Shown one piece after another: positions 57,025 through 64,000 of a stretch of DNA of 64,000 nucleotides (positions within the stretch are counted from its first letter, which is position 1; every line of letters begins with the position of its first letter). This DNA is from Petrotoga mexicana DSM 14811. Lineage in GTDB: Bacteria > Thermotogota > Thermotogae > Petrotogales > Petrotogaceae. The notes under the pieces were generated by a model. It ran no database searches, was not told where the DNA came from, and saw only the letters and a program-made list of their open reading frames with translations. Where the stretch lies: positions 51,592 to 115,591 of the forward strand of contig NZ_AZRN01000033.1 in the NCBI RefSeq assembly GCF_002895565.1, in the 5' to 3' direction. A program made the translations under genes and the position numbers.

Positions 57025-57408
57025 CTATTCAGCAGAGGCAATTGCTTCAATCTCTATTTTGACATCTTTGGGCAGTCGAGCTACTTCCACAGCACTACGG
57101 GCGGGATAGGGTTCAGTAAAGAATTCATGATAGACTTCATTTATTGCTGCCATTTCATTCATGTCCTGTATAAAGAGGGTGCATTTAACTATGTTATCCA
57201 TACTTAAACCCGCTTCTTCCAGGATTTTTTTAATGTTAGTTAGAGACTGCCTGGTTTGATCCTTAATATCATCACTTACTAGTTCTCCTTCAGCCGTGAA
57301 AGGAATTTGACCACTTGTTATAATCAGATTTCCAACTTTAATAGCTTGAGAATAAGGGCCAATTGCTGAAGGAGCATTTTTTGTCTTGATCTCTATTTTT
57401 TTACTCAT
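57025..57408 (-). CDS. ridA: RidA family enamine/imine deaminase
   Basis: About 127 residues. The family signatures [13 protein letters not shown], the catalytic Arg in [25 protein letters not shown] and Glu in VEIE-type EIEAIA are intact. RidA hydrolyses 2-aminoacrylate and related imines to keto acids and ammonia. ATG 57408 follows GGGAGG with a 7-bp spacer. It is about 450 bp downstream of tryptophanase, an enzyme whose mechanism releases aminoacrylate, a sensible pairing. Confidence 0.93.
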   Translation of the reverse strand: MSKKIEIKTKNAPSAIGPYSQAIKVGNLIITSGQIPFTAEGELVSDDIKDQTRQSLTNIKKILEEAGLSMDNIVKCTLFIQDMNEMAAINEVYHEFFTEPYPARSAVEVARLPKDVKIEIEAIASAE

Positions 57409-57576
57409 TTTTTTACCTCCCATTTCCAAAATTTATTGATTTCTTCAGAAAGGCTAAAACAATATTTTTACTAACTTTTAATACCTTCAATATACAGTAA
57501 CTCTTTTTAACTGTGTTTCAATTTAGTCTGCTCTGATTATTTGTTCTTATCTCCTCGATATAATTGATATGATTGA

Positions 57577-57702
57577 TTCGCTACCCCAGATTTCAATAAT
57601 AGAATGGGAGCAGGAGGGTACTCCCGCAAGGCTTTACTTAAAGCTATCTTCGTTCAGAAAGTCAAGAATTTTATAATAAGTGAGTTGATTCACTTCCTTT
57701 AG
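57577..57702 (+). pseudogene. Possible transposase N-terminal fragment
   Basis: A 41-codon open stretch without start codon reads like the N-terminal segment of a DDE transposase (GAGGYSRKALLKAIFVQKVKN then SELIHFL). Further scraps such as TFTVF-like and YYDVTPEKL follow in shifted frames up to the tryptophanase end. No inverted repeats were found. The 447-bp gap between ridA and tryptophanase is otherwise empty, so a decayed insertion sequence is the best guess, with low certainty. Confidence 0.4.
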
Positions 57703-57855
57703 AGTTATCATTCATCAACGTCTCTACCTTTACCGTTTTTTCCCTGCTTGCTCCCATGATAAGAATTATGCTTTCGACTTTTTAGAAAAGATTGGTAAAT
57801 ACTAGAAAACCTTCCTGTACTACGATGTGACACCTGAAAAGTTACGTATGCCGCT

Positions 57856-59241
57856 CTATTCTATTGGTTTTAACCTTCCAGTGAAATGTCTAAGGATTTC
57901 TGGTTCATATGTGAATTCTAATCCTTTGAGTGAGTTAGATATATCTTTTACAGCTAATAATCCTTCAGCAACGTAATCAAGGTGAGTGTAAGTGTAGACT
58001 CTTCTTGGGATAGCCAATCTTAAAAATTCAAAAGGAGATTCAAGTTGTTCACCAGTCTGAGGATCACGCCCCATCATTAATGATCCAACTTCTACGCCAC
58101 GAACTCCAGACTCTAAATAAAGTGCGTTTGCCAACGCTTGAGCTGGAAATTGGTAATAAGGTATATGAGGAAGCATCTTTTTAGCATCCACAAAAACAGC
58201 ATGTCCTCCAGTTGGATATTGAATTGGTACTCCACCCTCTCTTAACCTATCTCCCAAGTATTTTACTTGTTTTATTCTATATTCCAAATAATCAAACTGA
58301 ATTCCTTCTTTTAAACCTCTTGCCATGACTTCCATATCTCGCCCAGCTAAACCACCATATGTAGGGAATCCTTCTAAAGGAACAAGAGCTGCTTTTACTT
58401 GATTATACAGAGCTTCGTCTTCTTTAATCCCAATTAATCCACCTATATTTACTATAGCGTCTTTTTTTGCACTCATGGTGAATCCATCCGCATAACTAAA
58501 CATCTCTTTCACTATTTCTTCTATGGATTTTTCAAAATATTCTTTTTCTCTTTGCTTTATAAAATAAGCATTTTCAGCGTAACGAGCTGCATCTAGAAAT
58601 ACACGAATCCCATATTTATTGGCTATTTCACGGACTTGCCTTATGTTTTGCATAGAAACAGGTTGTCCACCTGAGCTGTTACAGGTTATAGTTATTATGA
58701 TAAAAGCAATATTATTGCTTCCTTTATCTAATATAAATGATTCCAATTTTTCCAAGTCAAAATTTCCTTTAAAAGGATGATAGGTATTTGTATCAAGAGC
58801 ATCTTCTATAACTAGATCGACAGGTCTACCTTTAGCTAATTCGACGTGTGCCTTAGTTGTATCAAAATGCATGTTACTCAACACGTATTGACCAGGTTTT
58901 TTAATTAAAAGAGGGAATAAAACCTGTTCTGCTCCTCTACCTTGATGAGTAGGTACAAAATAGTTGTAATCAAAGATTTCTTTACTTGTTTCCCATAAAT
59001 GGTAGAAACTCTTACTTCCTGCGTAAGATTCATCTCCCAACATCAATCCCGACCATTGATTATCGCTCATCGCTCCCGTACCACTGTCAGTCAACAAATC
59101 AATGTAGACTTCTTCTGATTTCAATGCAAATAAATTATAACCACCCCTTTTTAAGGCTTCTTCTCTTTCTTTTCTTGAAATTTTTTTGATTGGTTCCACC
59201 ATCTTGATTTTAAAAGGTTCTGGGGTTGCTTTTATTTCCAT
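57856..59241 (-). CDS. tnaA: Tryptophanase (beta-eliminating lyase)
   Basis: About 461 residues. The PLP lysine is in [13 protein letters not shown] and the THQGRGAEQ phosphate-site motif is intact. Positions that separate tryptophanase from tyrosine phenol-lyase favour tryptophanase: Asp in [10 protein letters not shown] (Thr in the lyase), VEVG rather than MERG near the C-terminus, and His in LRHFTGRL (Phe in the lyase). It cleaves L-tryptophan to indole, pyruvate and ammonia. ATG 59241 follows AGGAGGAG. No tnaB permease or TnaC leader peptide is seen. Confidence 0.9.
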   Translation of the reverse strand: MEIKATPEPFKIKMVEPIKKISRKEREEALKRGGYNLFALKSEEVYIDLLTDSGTGAMSDNQWSGLMLGDESYAGSKSFYHLWETSKEIFDYNYFVPTHQGRGAEQVLFPLLIKKPGQYVLSNMHFDTTKAHVELAKGRPVDLVIEDALDTNTYHPFKGNFDLEKLESFILDKGSNNIAFIIITITCNSSGGQPVSMQNIRQVREIANKYGIRVFLDAARYAENAYFIKQREKEYFEKSIEEIVKEMFSYADGFTMSAKKDAIVNIGGLIGIKEDEALYNQVKAALVPLEGFPTYGGLAGRDMEVMARGLKEGIQFDYLEYRIKQVKYLGDRLREGGVPIQYPTGGHAVFVDAKKMLPHIPYYQFPAQALANALYLESGVRGVEVGSLMMGRDPQTGEQLESPFEFLRLAIPRRVYTYTHLDYVAEGLLAVKDISNSLKGLEFTYEPEILRHFTGRLKPIE

Positions 59242-59462
59242 TTTTCTCCTCCTATTCAATATTTGAAGTTTTCTTTATAAATTTTCTGAAAAATGAGCAA
59301 TTTTATTGTATTCTACACCCCTCATTAAAACCACCTCTCGCTTTCAAGTTTTTCTATTTTTGAGGTATTTCTGTCGAATTACAATTAAGGCTATATTCAG
59401 CCAGAAGTTTTGGTAAACTTTATTTATCTTATGTTCAATAATTTCTAATTTCCCTAAAAGTG

Positions 59463-59597
59463 TTACGTCTTCGAAGCTTCAGCACCAATTTCATTAAGAT
59501 AATTGTAAATCGAATATCTGGAACAATTTAGTTTTTTAGCTAAAAGTTCAACAGCTCCTTTAACTAGTGGCAGATAAGATTTTAATATAGGATGCAT
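59463..59597 (-). pseudogene. YheO/DauR-type regulator remnant with internal deletion
   Basis: A 44-codon frame on the minus strand upstream of tryptophanase. It joins the start of a YheO-like PAS regulator (MHPILKSYLPLVKG) to the end of its helix-turn-helix domain (KGAVELLAKKLNCSRYSIYNYLNEI). The intervening 160 or so residues are lost, apparently between two similar LVKG/LIKG-coding stretches. A 14-codon frame at 59599-59643 lies just upstream. The rest of the 653-bp gap holds only the promoter near 59837. Confidence 0.72.
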
Positions 59598-59833
59598 ATC
59601 ATGCTTCAATGAATATTTCACCAGCTTTTAGAAGTTGATTCATTGTGACACCTTTTTTATTATGCCGAGTCAATTCAACAAAGTCAAGTTATATTAAAAT
59701 TTTTCAAGTAATACAAAAAGATAAGAAAAAAGATTAAATTTTTCAAAAAAATCCCAAAACCAAAAAGAACATCTTATACCTTTCTAGGGATATAAAATAT
59801 TCCAACGTTTTTTCACAAGAAAAAACAAAAAGA

Positions 59834-59842
59834 TGATATAAT
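59834..59842 (+). promoter_or_regulatory. Extended -10 promoter of the pseudouridine synthase operon
   Basis: TGATATAAT gives TG-n-TATAAT, 53 bp upstream of the gene. No good -35 at 17 bp, as is usual for extended -10 promoters. Confidence 0.55.
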
Positions 59843-59894
59843 AAGTAAGCAAATGAATGTTGCGTCAAAGAAGTTTTTCTTTTTTCTCAGATAG

Positions 59895-60836
59895 GTGGTT
59901 AATTTAAGGGAGGCTTATTTAAGGTTGGAAAAAGAAACAACAGTCAACGAAAAAAATTATTATTCTAGGTTAGACACGTTTATAAGAAAAAATTATCCCG
60001 AAATAAAATTGGGGGCTATTTACAGTTTAATAAGAAAAGGTTTTGTTAAAGTCAATGAAAAGAGGGTCAAAAAGAACAATTATAGTTTAGAAATAGGAGA
60101 CAACGTTAAAATTATTCTGGATGAAAATAAATTAGAAGAAATATCCAGACCTGCGCAACCTTCTTTAAAGGCAAGGCCAGTCTCTTTTGATATTATCTAT
60201 GAAGATAAAGACCTTCTAGTAATAAACAAACCTGCCAAAGTATCTGTACATCCGGGATCTAAAGAAGAAATGGCAACGATAATTGAAGGAGTGTTGCACT
60301 ACTCACGAGGTGAATTTGAGCCTCACTTGGTACATCGTTTAGATAAATTAACGTCCGGGGTAATGGTTGTGGCAAAAAACAAGCAAACAGCTCGTGAGTT
60401 GACACAGTTAATCAAAAGTAGGGAAACAAGAAAATATTACTTAACCTTATTAGTAGGGAATTTAAATAAAAAAAACGGTGAATTAGTTTCTACAGTTTAT
60501 GGTAAAACTGCACAATTAAAATATAACCTTAAGAAAAAATTCGATTTATTTGGTGAGATATATTCTTTGGTAGAGATTGAATTATACACAGGCAGAAAAC
60601 ATCAAATAAGAGTTCAATTCGCTGATTTAGGCTTTCCCATTGCTGGGGATGATAATCACGGAGATAAAAAGAGAAACAAGCTCTTAAGAAAGAATTATGG
60701 TTTAAAAAGAATTTTTCTTCATGCTAGTAAGATTTCTTTTGATTATAATAATCAGCATTACGATTTTTCTGCACCATTGAGCGAAGATCTTCAAATTGTA
60801 TTGGACAAATTGGAGAAGAGCACAAAGAGAAATTGA
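59895..60836 (+). CDS. RluC/RluD-family pseudouridine synthase
   Basis: About 313 residues. An N-terminal S4 RNA-binding domain (RLDTFIRKNYPEIKLGAIYSL and RKGFVKVNEKRVK) precedes the catalytic domain. The catalytic Asp is in HLVHRLDKLTSGVM and the late GRKHQIRVQFADLGFPIAGD motif is intact. It isomerises uridines in 23S rRNA; the RluC versus RluD site cannot be decided. GTG 59895 is used, though a TTG at 59925 with GGGAGG 11 bp upstream is also possible. Confidence 0.88.
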   Translation: MVNLREAYLRLEKETTVNEKNYYSRLDTFIRKNYPEIKLGAIYSLIRKGFVKVNEKRVKKNNYSLEIGDNVKIILDENKLEEISRPAQPSLKARPVSFDIIYEDKDLLVINKPAKVSVHPGSKEEMATIIEGVLHYSRGEFEPHLVHRLDKLTSGVMVVAKNKQTARELTQLIKSRETRKYYLTLLVGNLNKKNGELVSTVYGKTAQLKYNLKKKFDLFGEIYSLVEIELYTGRKHQIRVQFADLGFPIAGDDNHGDKKRNKLLRKNYGLKRIFLHASKISFDYNNQHYDFSAPLSEDLQIVLDKLEKSTKRN

Positions 60837-60847
60837 GGGGATCGAAA

Positions 60848-62242
60848 ATGAACAAAATAAGAAAACCGATAATTTTTATTACTTTATTCAGCTCTTTGAT
60901 TTTCTTCTTTTACGCCTTTTATATTGATTATCAAAATTCTAAAAACTTTTCTATATTGCCTACAGAAGATCAACTGAATTCTGTACAAAAAAGCGGCTAC
61001 AATTTCATGGTTTATAACCAATATGCCATATTAAAAGATTTTGAATCTCAGGGCTTCGAAGAAGATCAATCTTTTCTAAGAGAATTAGCAAACCAATATG
61101 ATTACGTATTAGTTGTCGAATTTTCTGATTTTGATAAGTATTTTACGGAAATAAAAGATAAGTTAGATAAAGATATTCTAAATAATATGAGATATGTACA
61201 TTACATCAAACCTGGAGAGATAGATAAGTTTGACGATCAAATGATAGTTCAAAGATTTCATAGAGCCTTGAAAGAAAGAAAGATAAGATACTTTTTGTTC
61301 CCCGATCATCCAAGGACCCCAGAGCTAATGAGATTAGTTCAAAAAGATTTAGGAACTCCCGTTACAATCGATTCAATTAAGTACTATTCTCCTACATTTA
61401 TCTTTCCATGGGTAGGTTTTGGGCTCATCACAATTAATTTATTTGTATATATACCGCTTTTTGCTATCTTATATATTTTAGCTTTTTTCTTTTTATACAA
61501 TTGGTCTTTCACTTTGGCGGCAACTTTGTTTTCAATCATCATCTTTTTTAGAATTTCTAAAAATAACCTCCTAAAAATAATTGGATACGCTTTATTGTTT
61601 GGAGTATTAGTGTATATGAGCGCTTATAACTCTTTATTTATCTTCAAGCTTAATAACGTTAGAGGGGTCAAAATCCTACTTTTAGTTTTGCCGTTGTTAG
61701 TACTGTTAAAAGCGTTTATGGAGTTTACCGGTTTTAGATTTAGCAAATTTAATATCGCAGAATCTTTTAAGAAGGTTAAAGAGGTTAAATTTAACAAGTC
61801 AGATGTTTTATTACTAATTTTTGTTGCATTTGCTGGAATTATATACGTAGTAAGAAGCTCAAACTGGGCTTTCGTTACAAATTTTGAAAGAAGAGCTAGG
61901 GATGCGTTAGAGAGGGCGCTTATAGCAAGACCACGAACAAAAGAACTTATTTCATATTTGTTTTATTATACAACTCCTCTTTCAGGGAGAAGTTTTATAT
62001 GGGACTTTTTTAAGGCTTTACTACCGGTATCGATACTTGACACTTTTTTACATATACACACACCTTTAAACTTAAGTGTCTTACGAACGATCAACGGTTT
62101 TTTAGTTTCTCTTTTGCTTTTGTTAGTTATAATATTGATAGAAAACCTGTATAGAAAGTTTATACATTCAGGCCAAGAACCATATAAACAAGAAGAAAAT
62201 ATTAGAGAAGAAAATTCAACCGCCGAGGAGGGGATAGAATGA
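60848..62242 (+). CDS. DUF5693 family membrane protein
   Basis: About 464 residues. One N-terminal transmembrane helix, an extracytoplasmic domain to about 185, then eight or so transmembrane segments. The signature RARDALERALIARPRTKEL, with the RPRTKE core, identifies DUF5693, whose function is unknown. ATG 60848 is chosen because GAGGGG lies 7 bp upstream. It overlaps the next gene by 4 bp. Relatives often sit near cell-envelope polysaccharide genes, but none are visible here. Confidence 0.8.
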   Translation: MNKIRKPIIFITLFSSLIFFFYAFYIDYQNSKNFSILPTEDQLNSVQKSGYNFMVYNQYAILKDFESQGFEEDQSFLRELANQYDYVLVVEFSDFDKYFTEIKDKLDKDILNNMRYVHYIKPGEIDKFDDQMIVQRFHRALKERKIRYFLFPDHPRTPELMRLVQKDLGTPVTIDSIKYYSPTFIFPWVGFGLITINLFVYIPLFAILYILAFFFLYNWSFTLAATLFSIIIFFRISKNNLLKIIGYALLFGVLVYMSAYNSLFIFKLNNVRGVKILLLVLPLLVLLKAFMEFTGFRFSKFNIAESFKKVKEVKFNKSDVLLLIFVAFAGIIYVVRSSNWAFVTNFERRARDALERALIARPRTKELISYLFYYTTPLSGRSFIWDFFKALLPVSILDTFLHIHTPLNLSVLRTINGFLVSLLLLLVIILIENLYRKFIHSGQEPYKQEENIREENSTAEEGIE

Positions 62243-62676
62243 ATAACTTGAAAGTTTTTTTAAGAAGCATAGCAATTATTGGAAGTATCGTGGTAGCAGG
62301 ACTTTCTGTCTATTTGTTTTACCTTGAAAGTGTCAATCAAAGACTTTTCGAGTATTTTAATTTTTCGGATTTTTTAAACTTTCTCTTTATAGGCCTATTT
62401 ATCGGACTGATAGGAGGCTTAATATTTTTTTATTTTCTGTTCCTATTTAACAAAAAGTACGGTATGACATTTTCGATCATATTACTTAGTGTGCTTTCTG
62501 CTTTGTCTATCGTCATATACTCTTCGATGATTTTAAGCGTTATTTTTATTGCCAACCTAATTGGATTATCTTTGGTAATATATTTCACAAGGCAAAAGCC
62601 AGAAAGCAAAAAGTACGTTAAACCTTCGTCGCCCAAAACTGACAAAGAACAAACTGACAAAAATTCAGAAAATTAA
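62239..62676 (+). CDS. Small four-helix membrane protein of unknown function
   Basis: 145 residues: four hydrophobic segments to about residue 120, then a charged, lysine- and serine-rich cytoplasmic tail. ATGA overlap with the DUF5693 gene indicates co-translation and a likely common complex. No recognised domain. Confidence 0.7.
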   Translation: MNNLKVFLRSIAIIGSIVVAGLSVYLFYLESVNQRLFEYFNFSDFLNFLFIGLFIGLIGGLIFFYFLFLFNKKYGMTFSIILLSVLSALSIVIYSSMILSVIFIANLIGLSLVIYFTRQKPESKKYVKPSSPKTDKEQTDKNSEN

Positions 62677-62682
62677 TTCAAA

Positions 62683-62706
62683 GGCGCCGTGAATTGACAC
62701 GGCGCC
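62683..62706. terminator. Bidirectional terminator
   Basis: GGCGCCGTG, loop AATTGA, CACGGCGCC: a perfect 9-bp GC-rich stem between convergent genes. T-rich sequence is better on the minus-strand side. Confidence 0.8.
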
Positions 62707-62714
62707 TATTGATA

Positions 62715-63920
62715 TCATTTAACTTTTATTTTTTTCTCATTGTAAACGGTCACAGCTTCTTTTAGGATATTACTAGCCTTTCTTAACTCTTCACTGTTTA
62801 ATACATAAGCTATTCTTATTTCTTGCTTGCCAGCACCTGGTGTAGCATAAAAACCTGACAATGGTGAAACCATAACAGTTTCTCCATTCACATCGAAGTC
62901 TGTAAGCATCCACTTGATGAACTCCTCAGAATCATCGATCGGTAGTTTAACGGAGAGATAAAATGAACCATGGGGTTTCTTACAAACGGCTCCTTCAATC
63001 TTTCTTATCTCTTCGTATGCAGCATCCCTTCTTTTTTGGTACTCTAAAGCAATACCTTGATAATAGTCTTTCCCCAAATCCCTTAGCAACCCTAAAACAC
63101 CAAATTGAGCCAACAAAGGTGGAGATAATCGGGATTGAGCAAATTTCATTACTTGCTCTAAAAGTTTCTTATTTTTAGTGGCAAAAACTCCAATTCTTGC
63201 TCCACAAGCGCTGTACCTTTTCGATACGCTGTCGATTAAAATGAATCTGTCTTTGTCTTCAAAATTCATAACGGATACATGCTTAGTTCCATCAAAAGTG
63301 AATTCTTTATATACCTCATCTGATATTACAAATATGTCTTTTTCTTTTGCAAAGTCAACGATTCTTTTTACTTCATCGTAACTGTACACAGCTCCTGTGG
63401 GATTTGAAGGATTAGAAAAGATTATCGCCTTAACGCTTTCGTTGTAAGCCTTTTCGAATTCTTCTATACTTGGGACGGCATAGCCGGTTTCGGGATCCGC
63501 TTTTACCGGACAAAGTTTTACATTTAGCATCTCTGCAAAACCTTTATAATTAGCATAAAATGGCTCTATAACCATTACTTCGTCCCCCGGATCTGCAACA
63601 GATGCCAAGGCGAAAATCGCTGCCTCGCTTCCCCCTGTAGTGACGATCAACTCCTGGGGATCAAAGTCTATATCCCATAACTTATAATAATCGGAAAAAG
63701 CCTCACGTAGCTCTAATAGACCTGCAGAATGGCTGTAATAAATTACTTTGGATGAGTACTTTTTTATCCCTTCGAAGAACGCTTTAGGTGTTTCGATATC
63801 AGGTTGACCTATGTTTAAAAGGTAAACTTTTTTACCTTCTTTCTTTGCCCTTTCTGCGTACGGGACTAACTTTCTAATAGGAGAAAATTGTGTATTTAAA
63901 ACTCTTTGAGATATTTTCAT
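62715..63920 (-). CDS. Class I/II pyridoxal-phosphate aminotransferase (aspartate aminotransferase-like)
   Basis: 401 residues. PLP-binding lysine in DSVSKRYSACGARIG, substrate-carboxylate Arg in IRIAYVL, SNPSNPTGAVY and SDEVYKEF motifs are all present. It belongs to the fold type I aminotransferases close to subgroup I-gamma AspC; aspartate, alanine or aromatic donors are possible. ATG 63920 has a GAGGAGGGT site. The remaining 80 bp to the window end hold only the upstream region, with no recognisable promoter. Confidence 0.88.
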   Translation of the reverse strand: MKISQRVLNTQFSPIRKLVPYAERAKKEGKKVYLLNIGQPDIETPKAFFEGIKKYSSKVIYYSHSAGLLELREAFSDYYKLWDIDFDPQELIVTTGGSEAAIFALASVADPGDEVMVIEPFYANYKGFAEMLNVKLCPVKADPETGYAVPSIEEFEKAYNESVKAIIFSNPSNPTGAVYSYDEVKRIVDFAKEKDIFVISDEVYKEFTFDGTKHVSVMNFEDKDRFILIDSVSKRYSACGARIGVFATKNKKLLEQVMKFAQSRLSPPLLAQFGVLGLLRDLGKDYYQGIALEYQKRRDAAYEEIRKIEGAVCKKPHGSFYLSVKLPIDDSEEFIKWMLTDFDVNGETVMVSPLSGFYATPGAGKQEIRIAYVLNSEELRKASNILKEAVTVYNEKKIKVK

Positions 63921-64000
63921 AAGTAACCCTCCTCATTCTCATTTTTACTATCTTTTTTAGAAACTCGAAAACTTTATACATAGCGCCCCTTCGCCCCGCA

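Noticed and set aside
57856..59241. Tyrosine phenol-lyase as the identity of the beta-eliminating lyase
   Set aside because: The discriminating residues (Asp in FDTT, VEVG segment, C-terminal His) match tryptophanase rather than the phenol-lyase.

Overview
The window is about 64 kb of AT-rich bacterial chromosome. Its gene content fits a fermentative, thermophilic or mesophilic heterotroph of the Thermotogota, most like Petrotoga: ribose/pentose-type ABC operons with a chemoreceptor, ara genes with GH51 and GH127, a PTS-linked dihydroxyacetone kinase, and a multi-subunit dye-linked proline dehydrogenase. The genus is inferred from gene content and codon style, not from a marker gene. There is no rRNA, CRISPR array, prophage or intact insertion sequence.

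Layout. 1-4.9 kb (+): proline catabolism, with flavin/iron-sulfur proline dehydrogenase subunits followed by 1-pyrroline-5-carboxylate dehydrogenase. 5.0-5.3 kb (-): a tRNA Lys-Leu-Gly operon with a near-consensus promoter. 5.4-9.9 kb (-): an ABC-2 exporter and a MATE pump. 10.1-21.1 kb (-): a glycerol/dihydroxyacetone regulon, read as dhaK-dhaL-dhaM-HPr-Enzyme I and then glpF-glpK-glpA-like-glpB-like-DUF1667-glpP. Three leaders in it share one 21-nt RNA element beside a terminator, the expected target of the GlpP antiterminator. 21.6-28.7 kb (-): a GPH sugar symporter, a SWIM/SNF2 helicase, an orphan ABC ATPase with degenerate motifs and an Rpn/PDDEXK gene broken by an in-frame stop. 28.9 kb: era.

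29.9-51.8 kb: a large pentose/arabinose region. An ANTAR response regulator and an unusual histidine kinase, whose N-terminus is a decayed RbsA-like ATPase, are divergent from an RbsBCA-type transporter operon. That operon's leader holds two small hairpins and a terminator overlapping the second hairpin, which is an ANTAR antitermination layout. The operon continues with a chemoreceptor, a class I aldolase and a PfkB kinase. After a terminator come araD, araB, araA, a second copy of the sugar-binding protein, GH51 and GH127 arabinofuranosidases, AraR and AraM. 52-57 kb (+): GntR regulator, nucleoside phosphorylase and a CUT1 ABC importer without an ATPase. 57-59.3 kb (-): RidA and tryptophanase, with a deleted YheO-like regulator remnant upstream. 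59.9-64 kb: a pseudouridine synthase, two membrane proteins and a class I aminotransferase.

The most striking unexplained structure is regulatory. Five promoters (dhaK, glpF, the sugar ABC operon, araDBA and the GntR/nucleoside operon) each carry six hexamers of the form TAAWYR (some degenerate) at exactly 10-bp spacing. Each array ends 3 bp before the -35 box. This looks like the binding platform of a shared activator of carbon-catabolic genes that is not encoded recognisably here.
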